64,000 bases of DNA from Pomacea canaliculata (taxonomy: Eukaryota > Mollusca > Gastropoda > Architaenioglossa > Ampullariidae), in contig NC_037592.1 in the NCBI RefSeq assembly GCF_003073045.1, forward strand, positions 11,188,007-11,252,006, in the 5' to 3' direction. A program made the translations under genes and the position numbers. Below, piece by piece: positions 50,186 to 63,402 of the stretch (position 1 is the stretch's first letter; each line of letters starts with the position of its first letter). The notes under the pieces were generated by a model. That model saw only the letters and a list, made by a program, of their open reading frames with translations, did no database searches and was not told where the DNA came from.

Positions 50186-53100
50186 ATGGTTGGACGGCCA
50201 GTGTGGGTGACATTAGGGGTGGTGGTGGCGGTGCTGTGCTTCGGGGCAGGCCTGCTGATCGGAATGTTCCTGCTGGGCAGAGAACTGCCCGGCATGGGCA
50301 GCAAGTCCTCCGCTTCCTGCGGTCCCTCCACGCCGACCGCCTCGCACGGGTCGCCGCCCTCCCGAGAAAGTCAGACCCTTCAGCTGGTGGAGAAGTTGCT
50401 GCGGGACGCAGACCCATCCATCAGCGATCGCCTTATCAACAGCATCAGCACTGACAACATCGAGCAGCATCTCAGGTATGAAAGCCTGACGGAACTCTTT
50501 GTCTTCCTTCTGCAGCATGCACGGTGGGGAAAGGTGGGGGAGAAAGAATTTGGTGTTGTGCAGCCCCTTTCGTGTGTAGCGAGGGACGGTATGTAGTCCC
50601 CATGTGTGTCGGCGTTTCCTTGGCGTGCCACCGTATGTGTGTCAGCTGCCAGTAGCTTCATGGCTGTACCTCCTCCCAGCCGCTTCAGGAGGAACAAAAA
50701 GAAAAAAAGTCTCGACCTGGTTTACGCACGTTAGAACGGGCATGCCGGTTGCCTCTTGGGTGGTCAACGGCGCTCTAGCAGACATCTCACGTAAAGCAAG
50801 TTTGGGGGCGGTACTGTAATCGTATAGAGCTCTTGAGAAATCTTTACAAATAAGACTTTTTATCTGGATTTAAAAAAATAAGTATTTCTACATGCTTATA
50901 GATAGGACAACTTGCCCGCAAAACTACTACAACTGGATGGTGTTGTAGAAAAATGACATCGTACATGGCTGTTGCCAAATACTCTAAAATAAGAAAGGTT
51001 CAACGAAGCTTTATCAATCCGCAATGACAATTACAGGTAGGTTTTATATATGTTGGCTACAGTGAATAGTTCTTAATTTATATATATATACACACACATA
51101 CAAAACAGCAACAAAAACTACAGTTGGTATGCTGCATTAGGTCACCTCAGGTTGACACAACTTCACGGCCACTGGAACTGACCCAGCGTGTGACACATGG
51201 AATGAATGAGTTGCGATGACGATTCGTTCTGTATACAGGCATAGCGAATATGCGGCCAGACTGCAAGAGTGAGAACTCACCTGCCAACACATGTTCAAGA
51301 ATAGTGACGATACGAGATGTCTTCCTAAGGATTTGCTGGTTACTTAAGATGCTAAGATCTTCTGCTTGGTTCTGGTAATCTTAGAAAAGATATTTAGCAA
51401 AGGAGACAAGATTGTTTGTTTCCCAGAGAGAGGTTGTTGAACCAGGAGATGAAAGAAAAATTGATGAGACGCAAGTTTATTGTGGACAGATAACGTACTT
51501 TCCATTCGCGATTAAAACAGAAAACAAGTTTGTTTGGGTTTATTTTTTTGTTGTTTTTTTGTTTGTTTTTTTTTTGTGCTAGCCTGTAATCTACAACAAA
51601 CACACTCAACTGTTAAAGTCGAAATTGAGGGAATCAAACACAATTTTCAAAACTAGAACTCCTAAGAATTTCTATCTCGCATTAGAAAAATCCTTTGCTA
51701 GACCTGATTGAAATCAAGCAGTTCGCAGGAAACAAAACTAGTAATAACATAAAGCTCGGAGCTGTCACCTTTTTTGCTTTGTGTTCTTTTTTTCGAAGTT
51801 CGTCATGGACTAATGACGCTTAGTTAATCCAAATGTTTAGGTCTTAAAATGATTCCCAATTACGACGATTATGTGTACTTCTGTTCCCCCACCTCCTCGA
51901 TCGTCCCTCACCTCCCTTTTTTTAAATTACCGCTACGCACTTGAGCACACCCATTTTGCTTGTGGTAAGGGCGCATTAAACAGGAAGCAACTCATGAAAA
52001 CCATCGAAGGACCGTAATTACAGCTGGGACACTCTCCCTTTGGAAACATTAATTACAGTTACTTATGAGCTCAGATTTCTTTGACCGCGTGTGTGTGTGT
52101 GTGTTTTTTTTTCTGGTTGTCTTGTGTAGCAACTCCCTAGATTTTGTTATTAACCTAAGTCGAGACATTGAGAAGTTGAGGCATAATCAACGACATGCAT
52201 GAACTATAACTTGAATGCAATAGTTCACTGTTCGATGTGTAGATATTCTTGTGTTCTGGGCAACGTTTCTCATATATATATTACTTGCGAAGCTATCCGA
52301 GATATTATGTAATAAAAAGCTCTTTACAGAAATGTGTGGATAACCAATATAAGACCAAAATTTAGGGTTATCCACAAACCTACGATGGGCACTTGTGATT
52401 TAAAAAATATGTTGTGCACTTAAAACATTGCATAAAACACAAATAAATAATGATATGATAAGAATCGTAAACGGGAAAAATACGCTGCATAAATCTGGCT
52501 AATGGTAATATATTTTTGTTATCGATAAACTAAAAGAATGGGTATTTGTTGTTTTGAATTTTTCAAAAAGAAAATAATGTCTTTTGTCGGAAAATGGAGA
52601 TATAAAACTATAAAACTCTTGTGTATAATCTTGACGTGAATATAGCAATTACGTTCACACACACAGAGAAAAGCTTTCAATTTGTTGTTTTGCGATGACA
52701 GGTTTATGTCAGAGCGACCTCACGTGGCTGGAACTGAAGGCGACCAGAGAACCGTGGACTACGTGAAATCGCACTTTGAGAATCTGGGCTTCGACGTGAC
52801 CCTAACTCACTATGACGTACTACTCTCCTATCCGGTTGAACGCCACTTCAACAAAGTGAGCTTACAGTGTGCACCTTAGGTACTGGTCAGCTAACATATT
52901 TCTCCTGGACGTTGTACTTCATTCATCACCACACACACATAACCCTCCGCCTTTGTTCGTGGAGGTTAACGCATCATAAGATCGCCAACTGGTTGAATCG
53001 CCTTCAGTACGTTTCCACACACTTTCGGTTTGTGCCCCATTTTCTGCTGCAAATGACATATAAATAAATTAGATGGCAGGTGGGGTGGATTGAATGGGTT

Positions 53101-56100
53101 AAGCGTTAGCTTGCCAGCACTTCTGCTGGAGATAACTTATCTCGCCTCAAGCGCACGCACACACACACGTCTCTTTCTCTCTCTCTCTCACACGCACACA
53201 AGGTTTGGGTGAGCTCTGGCTTCCTGACGCTTTTTCTTTGAAGAAACCAAAGTGAAAAGGTCCTTGCATAAAGCAACCAGTCATGAAATCTTTATATGTG
53301 AAACTTACCTTAATACCATATTCACGTGTGGATTTACAAGCTGCAGACAATACAATTATTAGTTGCAGTGACTAAGACAGTCTCATCACAAACTTGTACA
53401 TTAGGTCTCATCGGCCATAACTCGTGGATGATTATAGTCACGTTTTGTTCTGCTTCATTACTGACCGTCTAGGCACATGACAACAATAATACAGATATTC
53501 TTAACGAGTTTGAGATTCTACAAGCTTAGATTTAACTAGTTTACATGTACTTATCATTTCGGATTTATTATTGATGCTCTTACCCCTCTCCCACCAACCC
53601 CCTTACCTTAATCCCAATTTATGTCCTCGCTTCACTGACGATTTCAGAAAAAGGATATTTTGGCGGCAGTATGATACGCAGGCTGCCCACGAACTGACAG
53701 CGTGACTGACGTAATGCGAAACAGGTAACGATGCCACGTGAATTGCGCCAGAGACAGATCGTGTTGATTAGATCTAGGCGCGTCTGCTTTCTTTTATCGC
53801 CATCATGCTCCGCGGCAACATGGCGCTGCATGGCGGCCGCCCCCAGCCGACGCTCTGACGGTTCGGCAAGTATACGTGATTAGTGCCACGTGGTGGTGTG
53901 TTAGTCGCCTTTTAAGGATAGCAGAAGGATCGAAGATTTTTCGGGTCGTATTATAAATGCGATTGTTCCTGCACCGATGGACCTCCGAGGAACTATTGGT
54001 GTGGAAAATCATGAACATTTTTTGTGGACAGCGCATGCGCATAACTGCGAAAGTTTCAGAGCCTGAGTGTAGCGAGAACAGACTGGCGATTGCTTCGTAC
54101 AGTGGGGGCGCACAATTTTCTTTTTCCGAATGATTGGTCAAATTTAGTGCGAAGTACGACTAGTACCCAATTCGTCCTCGAGATACACGCTTGCAAACAT
54201 CACCATGCACAGAAAGAGGTCGACAACACAGACGCCAGGATTGTACATGAACATAGACATACTGTATGTGGACTATAAACAATGATTTTCAGGCGCTCTC
54301 TTGCCACATTAGCTAATTCCACTTATTATGTGTTAATCTGACCAGTCTCGAAGCTAATTGACTTGTACTGTAAACCAATCCTTCAACATTCGTCCTATTT
54401 ATGCTGAAGAGAACAAAACTGAAGTTGTCTATGCATATCGCCGTGATTACTTTCAAGTTCCGAACAGACGGTGCAGTGCTCGGTTTGTTGTTATCTCTTC
54501 TGTTTTGGGTCAGTCTACTATATGTTATATGGTGATGTGGAATTAAACTCTGGTTCCACTGGTAAAGGTGACACGATGAGGCAGACACGACTGAATACTG
54601 TCAATGCATCAAGGGGATATAGTGCACACTGAGTTACACCATGGACCACAGCCGACCTTTTTTTGATGTTACGCAATCCTGCAGAGCATGAACACTAAGT
54701 TTGATGACTATAAACAATACTGTCTCAGATGGACGTTCGGATAAAGGTTTGAACTGGCAAACGACTGGTTGAACGATGTGCGCATACTCCAACATATTAC
54801 AGGTGAGCTGAGCAACGATGACGAATTTCATCCGTAAATACACAAGTTTTTTTTCCCGAATCTTCTTTCGAAAGCAAAATGTATATGCAACTCTAGAACT
54901 CAGTGTAGGCGTGCACACACCACAAAGGCGCTACGTACTTGACCTGCTTATTTTGACTATAGGGCTAAACAGACAGCGAGGGGGCAAACAGGATCCACTC
55001 AACACAGCCTCATGATGCTCATGTTGTTACCGAGTTCCAGGGCACGTTCAGTTCAAGTACGCGAACCGTCTGTAGCTGTGTAACAAAGCAGCCGACTTAA
55101 CACACACATACACTAAAACACGAGAGAGCTTGCAAACCGTAAAATAAAGAAGACACTGGGTTATTTTTTTCCTGGTTACATGGTGGCATTTATTTTATTT
55201 TTATACTCTCATCCCTCTCTCTTGCAAAGAATTACTCTGGTTGTTTAAACCTAAATGCAAGCACGTTTTGCACAGCGAGTGAACGCTCAAGTCGCGTGCT
55301 TGCGAGGTAGACTTGGGCAGACAACAAACTACTATCGTCTGATATGTAAAGGCGCACAACCGTCGGCATTTTTATTTATTTATTTTTTAGATGACATGAT
55401 AAAAGTGAGCACATATGTGAATCCGTGGTGCTGTGAAAGGGAGTTGGAGGGACGGTTGGATGGGTCGTTGGGGGATGAAAGACTGGGGCCACTGTAGCAA
55501 TAACAGTCGAATATGATTATCGTTATAACGATGGGGGATAATTAGTGCCCTGGCGGTCTCTTCCTCTTGATGAATAGGTTCCAAATATGCATGGTTTTTA
55601 GATGACGCTTGCGTGTGCACACTCTCTCACTCTGTGTGGAGGGGGGGGTGGAGAGGCAATGAGATTGGTTTGCTTGTCATAGTTCAAATGTTATTACAAC
55701 AGGTTTAGCTTGTTCATAAATCGTCTCGCTCATTGGCAATCACCACGATCGCTAAAAGCTTTTATTTGAAAAAGCGATTCCCGTTCATATTCTTTAAAAT
55801 ATGCGTAACACCCTCTGTTCTCGAAATATAGGCCTACATAATGTTACTACACACAGAATTTAAATATATGACGTCGCAAAGATCCAGGGATAATGACTAA
55901 TAAGAGAATATGGAAAATGCAAAGAGGAATCGGGTTATAAAAACTGAGGGTATCGTGATTCTGCAGGGGACGAGGAGTATGGAAGTAGCCAACAGACGGG
56001 AAAAGGGGTGAGGGTGTCTGAAGATGAACTAGCATTATGTGGGCTGTTGTTAGGAGTAATGCTCAACAAAGAGAGGTTTTTAGTGCACATTTAAAGTATT

Positions 56101-59100
56101 TAATGTTGGGTAGGTGGCGGATATGGAAGGGGAGCGAGAGTTTCATTATTTTTCTGCACGCTAACTAAAAAGAAAGCTAAGAAAACAGGTTCTTGACACG
56201 ACATCTGGACAAAAGCTTGGCCTCGATGGAAGTACCTGCCGCTATCTTACCCTAGGTTCAATGACATTGTCATGTGTCCACTGCCGTGCACTTTGGTCCT
56301 GCAGCTTTGTGCGGCATTTCGGGAGAGATAAACGCGAAGCAAACTCATCTACAGTAATGAAAACACAGCATCTAGGCGAGTGACCTTCCCTTACAAAGAC
56401 ACCAGCCAAGGCTTTGGATGACTGGATGACTGGGGGAAACCCGTCACGATGTGGAGTAGGGAGGACCCCACTCAAGGACCTTCGTGTCCTCGCCCAAGGC
56501 GGCTCTGTCGACAACCTTGGCGAGTCGATGAACAACTGTCTGTGGCAGGGCTTGGAGAGATGGGCGCTGATAAACGAATTAAGCCGTCTGACAAAACTGT
56601 GATGGTGCTCATTGCATGGTTGTAGTCTTGACAACAAACTTAATCATGGGTATTTCTATGTATGTGTTTCAGATTTCTTTTTGTGCACACTGTTTGCAGG
56701 CGTGTTTATGATGTATTCTTCATGCGATCACGTTGTAAGCGCTGTTCACGAGGTAAGACCAGCGGCAAACTAATTAACCCTTGTGCTGTTAGGAAAGGAC
56801 AAGTGCGGGTAACTCCTACAGAAAACCTTTAGGGCCGAAGTCAGATGTCTCAGGCCAGACTACTCCTCCTAGCAAACTATTTGGACCAGGCAACCAACAT
56901 TAACGACTGTTCTCTTAACCGGATCTAACACTGATGGCACTCACCAGCTGTGGTCCATCCAGAGACAGCGTCAGACTTTGTGCCACAACGGAGCCCAGCG
57001 GCTGGAGGTCACCATCCGCCATCTTGCCGTGCCATTGCTGGCAACATCCTGAAATCCAAGAGGCACCAATCCCTTACAGTGATTCATTAGAATGCATTAA
57101 GAATAATGAATATGAAGATGGATCTCGAACACTTTCTACACGAAAGAAACTATAAAACGCGGGAAAAGCCTTAAAGAACAGAGGTTGACAGATCATCAGA
57201 TTTGGCAGACCGATGCAAAGGCAGGAAGAACATCCGTACTATCGAAACAACAGTCCACATGAAAGTTGCCGGGTATCAAGTGATCCAGATCAAACTGAAA
57301 GACGCTGGTCGAGCTTCTTATCCCCTGTCCTTAGAAAGCATCGAGGTACCAGACTTGAAATCTCGTACAGTAGGGTACTTACAAAGTCACCAGTCACTTT
57401 TTTTCGGGGGCTACAACCAGAGCAACAAGATGAACGCATGTCCTTATCATTCCTCAAGTGACACCCCATCCAGACAATGTACCTCTCCTTACCAGACAAT
57501 GCAGCCCTTCTCTCCAGACAGCTTTCTGCGCAGGAAACATCCACAGAAGCATGAATAGAGAGTTGGAGAACAGCTAGGAGATAGTGACCAGACTAGTGTA
57601 CTTTACACTTCACAAGAATACTAACTCTGTATACCACCCTGCTAGAATTATAAGAAGGCAAAAACAAACAAAAACAAAACAAAACCAAACCAAAGAAAAG
57701 AACATGGAACATTTTAGTCAGCAAAACAACAAGCAAACAACAAACAAGGCCATGGCAGAGACATCAACCATGTAAAAGACCTCAGTAAATGTATCCATAG
57801 GCACCACGAGAATTCATCCTACTTGAAGCCCACAGAAAGTGTAAGCCAACGTAGGTGACTATAGAAGCAACTTTCAAATTATGTGTAAGCAGCCAGAGAA
57901 GCACCAGAGGAGCACCTATCAGATGAGAACCACAAACAACTACACAGACAAAAAGCCAAACTTCTGGTTCCCAAAACACTGCACTGAAAGAAAATGATAG
58001 AGAACACTGTGTCATTCATCCTGAAGGATGGCCCAAGATTATAACCTTATGAATGAGAAGAATTGTTTATATCGTAAACAAACTGTCACCCGTTTGGGAA
58101 AACTCCATGCATTGTATCTCTTTGCTACCTCCTTCATCAGCCTTGACCTGTCTGTGATCTCTCTGCATCTGAGCATCATCCTTTACATCAAGATGTGGTG
58201 TGTTTCAATTCACTCTGGGGCCGATTACTATTCTTGCTTTTATTTGAAAATGATTTGCGTAAAATAGAACTATATTGATTTTTGTAAATTGTATATAGAA
58301 AGTTATAGTTTATTTCAACAGTCAAGTCTTTTTTTGTGAGTATAGGCAAGAGCGAACACAAGACTTTTTGTATAAATACAATACTAATTAATTTGTTATT
58401 TTTATCAAATTTTATCCAGGAGAGTCTACAATATACAAAGGAACATATATGTGGTGCAAATAAAACAGTATGTTTGTCCTGCCACTGAAATGATCAAAGT
58501 GTTACAGTCACAGTTAAAGTGCACTGATCAAGAAAATAAAAATGCCATGGACTTTAACAATTCACAGGTATCGATGTTAGATGGACGCAACCGGGCACTC
58601 TTTACCACTTCACCTGGTGCCAAACCTGGTTCAAAATGGGACGATGACCTCATTGGGCCTTACTGCTTTTACTCCCCATCAGGAAATGTCAAGGTTGGCC
58701 AGGTTTTTTTAAAACCACCTTTCTTTTTATGTCATCTTACGAGTTAAAGGCAGTGTTTTGTTGTTCATATATAAACATAATTAGCTTTTCTTCAAAGCTA
58801 TGCAAAAGAGTATTTTGCTTGTTTCATGAACATAATGCTGTTCCTGGCACTCTTATGCAATCCATTAGGCATGCAAACCACTTTGTTTGCAGCTGAATGT
58901 AAAATGGGCTTATCCCTTTCCCCAAATCTCTGGGTCATGCTCATCAAGGGCATAGGCTGAGATTTAATTAATTGCATATCAGTGTCAAACAATTGTTGCA
59001 GAGTAACTTGCAATCAAGCTTCATTTAAGCATCTCCACATTGCAAACAGGAGAATCAATAAATGCATTTAATGGCAGGGCAAGCTGATCTATGCTAACTA

Positions 59101-62100
59101 TGGTCGAAAAGAAGATTACAACTATCTGGACAATGAGGGAATTGATGTCCATGGTGCTATCGTCATTGTTCGTTATGGCCACTCAGATCGCAAGAGCAAG
59201 GTCAGTTATCTTGAAGTCTGTCTCTAATTTCATTTCCATTGATGTATGTCAGAACATCAGCAAAATAATTTATTTTTAAAATGAAGAATTAGAATTGTCC
59301 TGGTGATTTACAAAGACAGAATAAAATATATGGTTTTTAAACAAAATACTTCAAAAAGGCCCTGATACAACAGTAATGCATACATTAGCATGAGCTGGGC
59401 TGAACAATATTAAACATTAATAAGGATTGCAAGATGTCTACTTTTCCATAATCAATGAAAAAAATGGAGAAAAACCAAAGAACAGGTGACTGGAACTAAT
59501 GACAAGTGCCTTGCTGTATGACAGTTGGGATTAGCAGCAAGCAAAGGAGCTGCAGCAGTCTTGCTGTACAATGACCCTGCAGATATCAACAGAAACAATA
59601 CCTACAATGTTTACCCTGCTACATGGTGGTTGCCAGGCGATGGAGTGGAGTTTGGCAACTTTCGCCTGACAGAAGGAGATCCTGCCACACAAGGCTACCC
59701 TTCTTTAGGTAAATTGAGCTTAGCAATATCGTTACTTAACAGGAAGCAATGGAATGCTTTTATTTCATCAAAATGCAGACAAAGCCCTTAGTCATAGTCA
59801 TAGACAACCATGCATTAGAATATAATCTTTTGCCATGATCTTTCAGAGTGAAAAATCTTATTTTTCTACTTTTGATACTTTGCAATGCCTACGTGAAGGG
59901 ATTCTTAGTTGAAAGTGTCTTTTAAACTATCAGACTGACAGCAGACTCTGTCTTTAGCAAATCTGGTAGCATATTAGACGTTAGGAATGCTTCAGAAACT
60001 GAATAGCCTCAAAAAAGAGCATTTTACAAAGGGTGAATAAAGCATGAATTCTGGCAAGGATTTAAAAGAAATATTTTTCATTACATTATTTTTTCATTAA
60101 TGTTTCTATTAAAGAAGTGATTCATGATGGTCTTTTTAATGCAATGTTGGAATATTTGATGGAGATTGTTCTAATAATGAAAAAATGCTGTCAAACTATA
60201 GTATAAGCATTTCTTTAAAAAAAAAAAACCTGCCATTTTGGATTTACCCTGATAGAAACACCTGTTTGTAGAAAACTTTGTTAAATGAATATTTTCAAGA
60301 GGTTATGAGTGATCATAACTAAGTTTTAAAATATTTTCAGATAATGCAGCTCGTACATCCGAGAAAGAATTGGAGGGAATGCCAAAAATTCCATGTCATC
60401 CTATTGGCTACAATGATGCCAGAGTATTTTTACAGTTAATGCTGGCTTTTATACTGTAGTTTCTAACTGTTTTGGTGATATTTTGTTTTTTAAAAAAATA
60501 TATAAATATATATTTAAAATTTTATATTTCCTTCTTTAATCTTTAGTTATATGTGCCACCCCTACCCCCCTACATGAATGTGTGCACATGCACATGCCTG
60601 CACACACACACACACAGACATACACACAGATGGGAGATGTCTCTCTGCATACATTTGTTTTAAGAGACCTGATTGAGCCAGTGTAAGCTTAATTAACTGG
60701 GGAGGTTGAATTTATATCATCAGATTTAATGAACTGATAAGACCAGGAAGGATTTAAAACAGAATGTAAAAATTAGGTCAGTCTTAAACAGTAGTTAGTT
60801 GTAGGATATATGAAGTGGCATAATTTTAAAGAGAAAATACTTTTTTTGAACCAGTTTTTACTCTGTGTATAGGAATCTTGAGGGGCCTGCAGCTCCGCAG
60901 GACTGGCAGGGAGACCTTGGATTTGTTTATCATGTGGGCACCTCATCTCCTGGGGGACTGTATGTTTGTACTACTGATACATGAAACATGTTTTAAACAA
61001 GGCTAAATTGATGAACTGCAGAAAAAACCAGTTTTAAAAAAATCTGTCAAATACCATACTATGTTGCATTGGTATTTGTGTGTACTGTTTTGAAATTGAG
61101 TATTTGATTGCTCTGACCTCTTCACACTGGACTATTGCTTCCATTGTACACATTTTAATTTATTTCCATTATACACATTTAATTGATTTCATGTTTTCAA
61201 ATGTGCCAGGCAAGTTTAGATTATGTATTTGGAAATAGCATGAATTTCAACGGCGTCGTCCACGTCACTGTTGCATTTCCTTATGTTGCCCACTGATGTT
61301 GTATATGTTTCTTTGATATTAAAGTTATTTTTATATAGCTTTCTTATCATTATAGAAAAATTAATATTTCTCACACAATTTTTGATTTAACATCTTTTGG
61401 GTTTATTTTCAGTCCTGTACAAGTTGACATAGAGAATAAGTTAGAGACTCGTCGTGTATTTAATGTATTTGCAACAATGAAAGGTGCCATTGAACCAGGT
61501 AACTTACAGATTTGTTCTCAGTTTTAGTTTTCTTAATTACAGATTAGTTACATGTTTGGAACAAACATTATTTTAAAATATCTCATGCTAAAAGGAGCTC
61601 TGTAGCCTTGTAGTGTGTGGAGTTTATTTTGATGTTCAAGGTTTCTAGTTTGAGGATTGCTATAGTGCCAGTGAATAGTAAATTTCCCCTACCCCCACCT
61701 CTTAAAGCCTAGCAGTGGAGAGTGCCTGATTTATCAGGGAAGGTTAAAGGTCAAAGACATCAAGAGAGTTTTTTTTTCCTCTTGGTTCCTTTTTCTTGCT
61801 GTGAAGCCTCCTATTTTCACTTTTATCATATTGCAAAACATTTGGAGATGAGTTTTAGACTTTACATTCATATGGCTACTCCAACTGACTACTCTTCCTT
61901 GTGCTTTAAGTTGTGTAATTTTTGTGTAAACATGCATGTAGATATTTAATTGTGTATGTGCATCAATAAGTATGTATGTGGATGTATTTTGTGTGCCTAG
62001 ACAATGTGGTGCTGGTGGGAAATCACAGAGATGCTGTTGGTTATGGAGCTGTAGATCCAGCTTCTGGTACAGCTGTTGTGCTGGAACTTGCTAGGGTCTT

Positions 62101-63402
62101 TCAGAGTCTTGCTTCACAAGGTATAACTATGCCTCATAAAATCAACAAAAATTTATCTCCTGCAGTTTCTCTGTGTCCGTGCAAAAAGATTACATGTACA
62201 CACACATCATTAATGTATTCCTGTGCCTCTTGTTTTCTGATATAAACATTCATTTGCATTAATGATCTGTTTCTGTTTGCTTTTTGAAGGTGATGTTTAG
62301 TAAATTGATGTAAATTTCTTATTCGTGCTGTATTTTAAGTAGTATATATATTTTGTATTCATACATTATATATATATTCATAGTATTTTGGTATAAATAA
62401 TATTTTGCAATGCATGTGTGGTGTGCTGTGACCCAGGATGGCAGCCGCGCCGTACCTTGATGTTCTGTAGCTGGGCAGCTGAGGAATTTGGACTGATTGG
62501 GTCCACTGAATGGGTTGAAGTATGTAATGTCATTTAATGAATCATGTGAAATGTTAGCAGTCTCTAATCAATGTATAGGTTAAGTTTATGTATGGTCTTT
62601 GCTGTGATTGCACAAATTGCATTAGGTAGCGTATGCTAAGAGCGTTAGGTTTGGTAAAGCAACCAGCTATCCTCTGTTAGTTAACTCTTTACAGTTTGCA
62701 GTTTTTTGCTCACTCTGTAAACATTGGTTTTCAATTATATATGCTCAATCAAAGAGTTAATCAACATAAAAAATGTAATTATTTTGTGAATTTTAATTTT
62801 TCAATTAAATTTCACTTAACACTTAAAGCAAAAAAAACCAAAAAAACAATTCAACATACAAGTTAAACTTTCAGAATATATTATTACTAAGAATAACTAT
62901 ACAGGTATTAAGCATATACAAAGTATAAATGCTATCAGCTGCAAACTATAAAACAATTATTAAGGGATACTGCTGAATAGATCAGATTATTCATTTGCAG
63001 GAGAAAAAAGGATGGCTGTTTGCACATGCAGTAGCTTACTTGAACATTGACATGATTCTTCAGGGTGAGTTAACTATATCCCTTAAGCAGCAGACCTAGG
63101 AGTTTGGTTGAAAATAAATATATTTGCTTTTTTCCATTCAGTCAAGATGCATGGAAGCAAGAACATGTGTGACTGCACTTATATAAGATCATTCAAGGTT
63201 TGAGTGAAAAACTTTGCACTTGTACATTAAAATTCTTTGTTGTTTATTTTTAACACTGATCTGAGGAAAAGGCATGTCTGTTCTAATTTACTTATAGGTA
63301 TTTACTGTTCTCATTTGTAATGGTAATTATTTAGGAAATTACAGTTTTGACATGAGTGGTTCAGCATCACTGAAGACGGCAGCAATACGGGCAGCTTCAA
63401 AG
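50186..63402 (+). CDS. Glutamate carboxypeptidase II / NAALAD-type M28 peptidase (3' end beyond the window)
   Basis: Type II membrane metallopeptidase of family M28B. Twelve exons seen: 50186-50475, 52702-52855, 58568-58693, 59078-59200, 59525-59708, 60341-60434, 60873-60959, 61413-61498, 62001-62120, 62437-62519, 63001-63064 and 63335-63402, giving 493 residues so far with consistent phases. Residues 6-31 form a membrane anchor ([19 protein letters not shown]). The PA domain includes [13 protein letters not shown] and [10 protein letters not shown]. Expected di-zinc ligands and base are present: His390 and Asp400 in [17 protein letters not shown], Glu437-Glu438 in SWAAEEFGL, and Asp466 in [11 protein letters not shown]; their spacing equals human GCPII. 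The last ligand (His553 in human) lies off the window. Neighbouring residues differ (SWDAEE is SWAAEE; NADSSIEG is NIDMILQG), so glutamate specificity is not assured. Exon 6 uses an unusual donor, GTTAAT. Intron 2 spans 5.7 kb. Confidence 0.93.
51125..51372 (-). mobile_element. LINE ORF2 C-terminal fragment in intron 1 of the NAALAD-type gene
   Basis: The minus strand has an open stretch reading [19 protein letters not shown], then [18 protein letters not shown] and [18 protein letters not shown]. This is the hallmark C-terminal end of many LINE reverse-transcriptase proteins (LLPSGRR-x-R-x-P-x-x-RTNR-x-x-NSF-x-P). It stops at a TGA near 51140. It is paired with a more decayed relative at 12.1 kb. 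It belongs to a different group from the LINE at 39-40 kb, whose C-terminus looks unlike this. Confidence 0.75.
52856..58567. other. Large intron 2 of the NAALAD-type gene
   Basis: 5.7 kb without a supported exon. It contains CA/TC microsatellites near 53155-53200, a CpG-rich patch at about 53740-54130, and several short frames (56242-56637 minus, 57202-57558 plus) that show no domain or splice borders. Confidence 0.5.
60595..60630. repeat. CA microsatellite
   Basis: Interrupted CA repeat (about 12 units including CAGACATACA variants) in intron 6 of the NAALAD-type gene. Confidence 0.6.

Noticed and set aside
57202..57558. 118-residue plus-strand frame in the large NAALAD intron
   Set aside because: A second, overlapping open frame exists in another phase, and there is no domain or suitable splice border.
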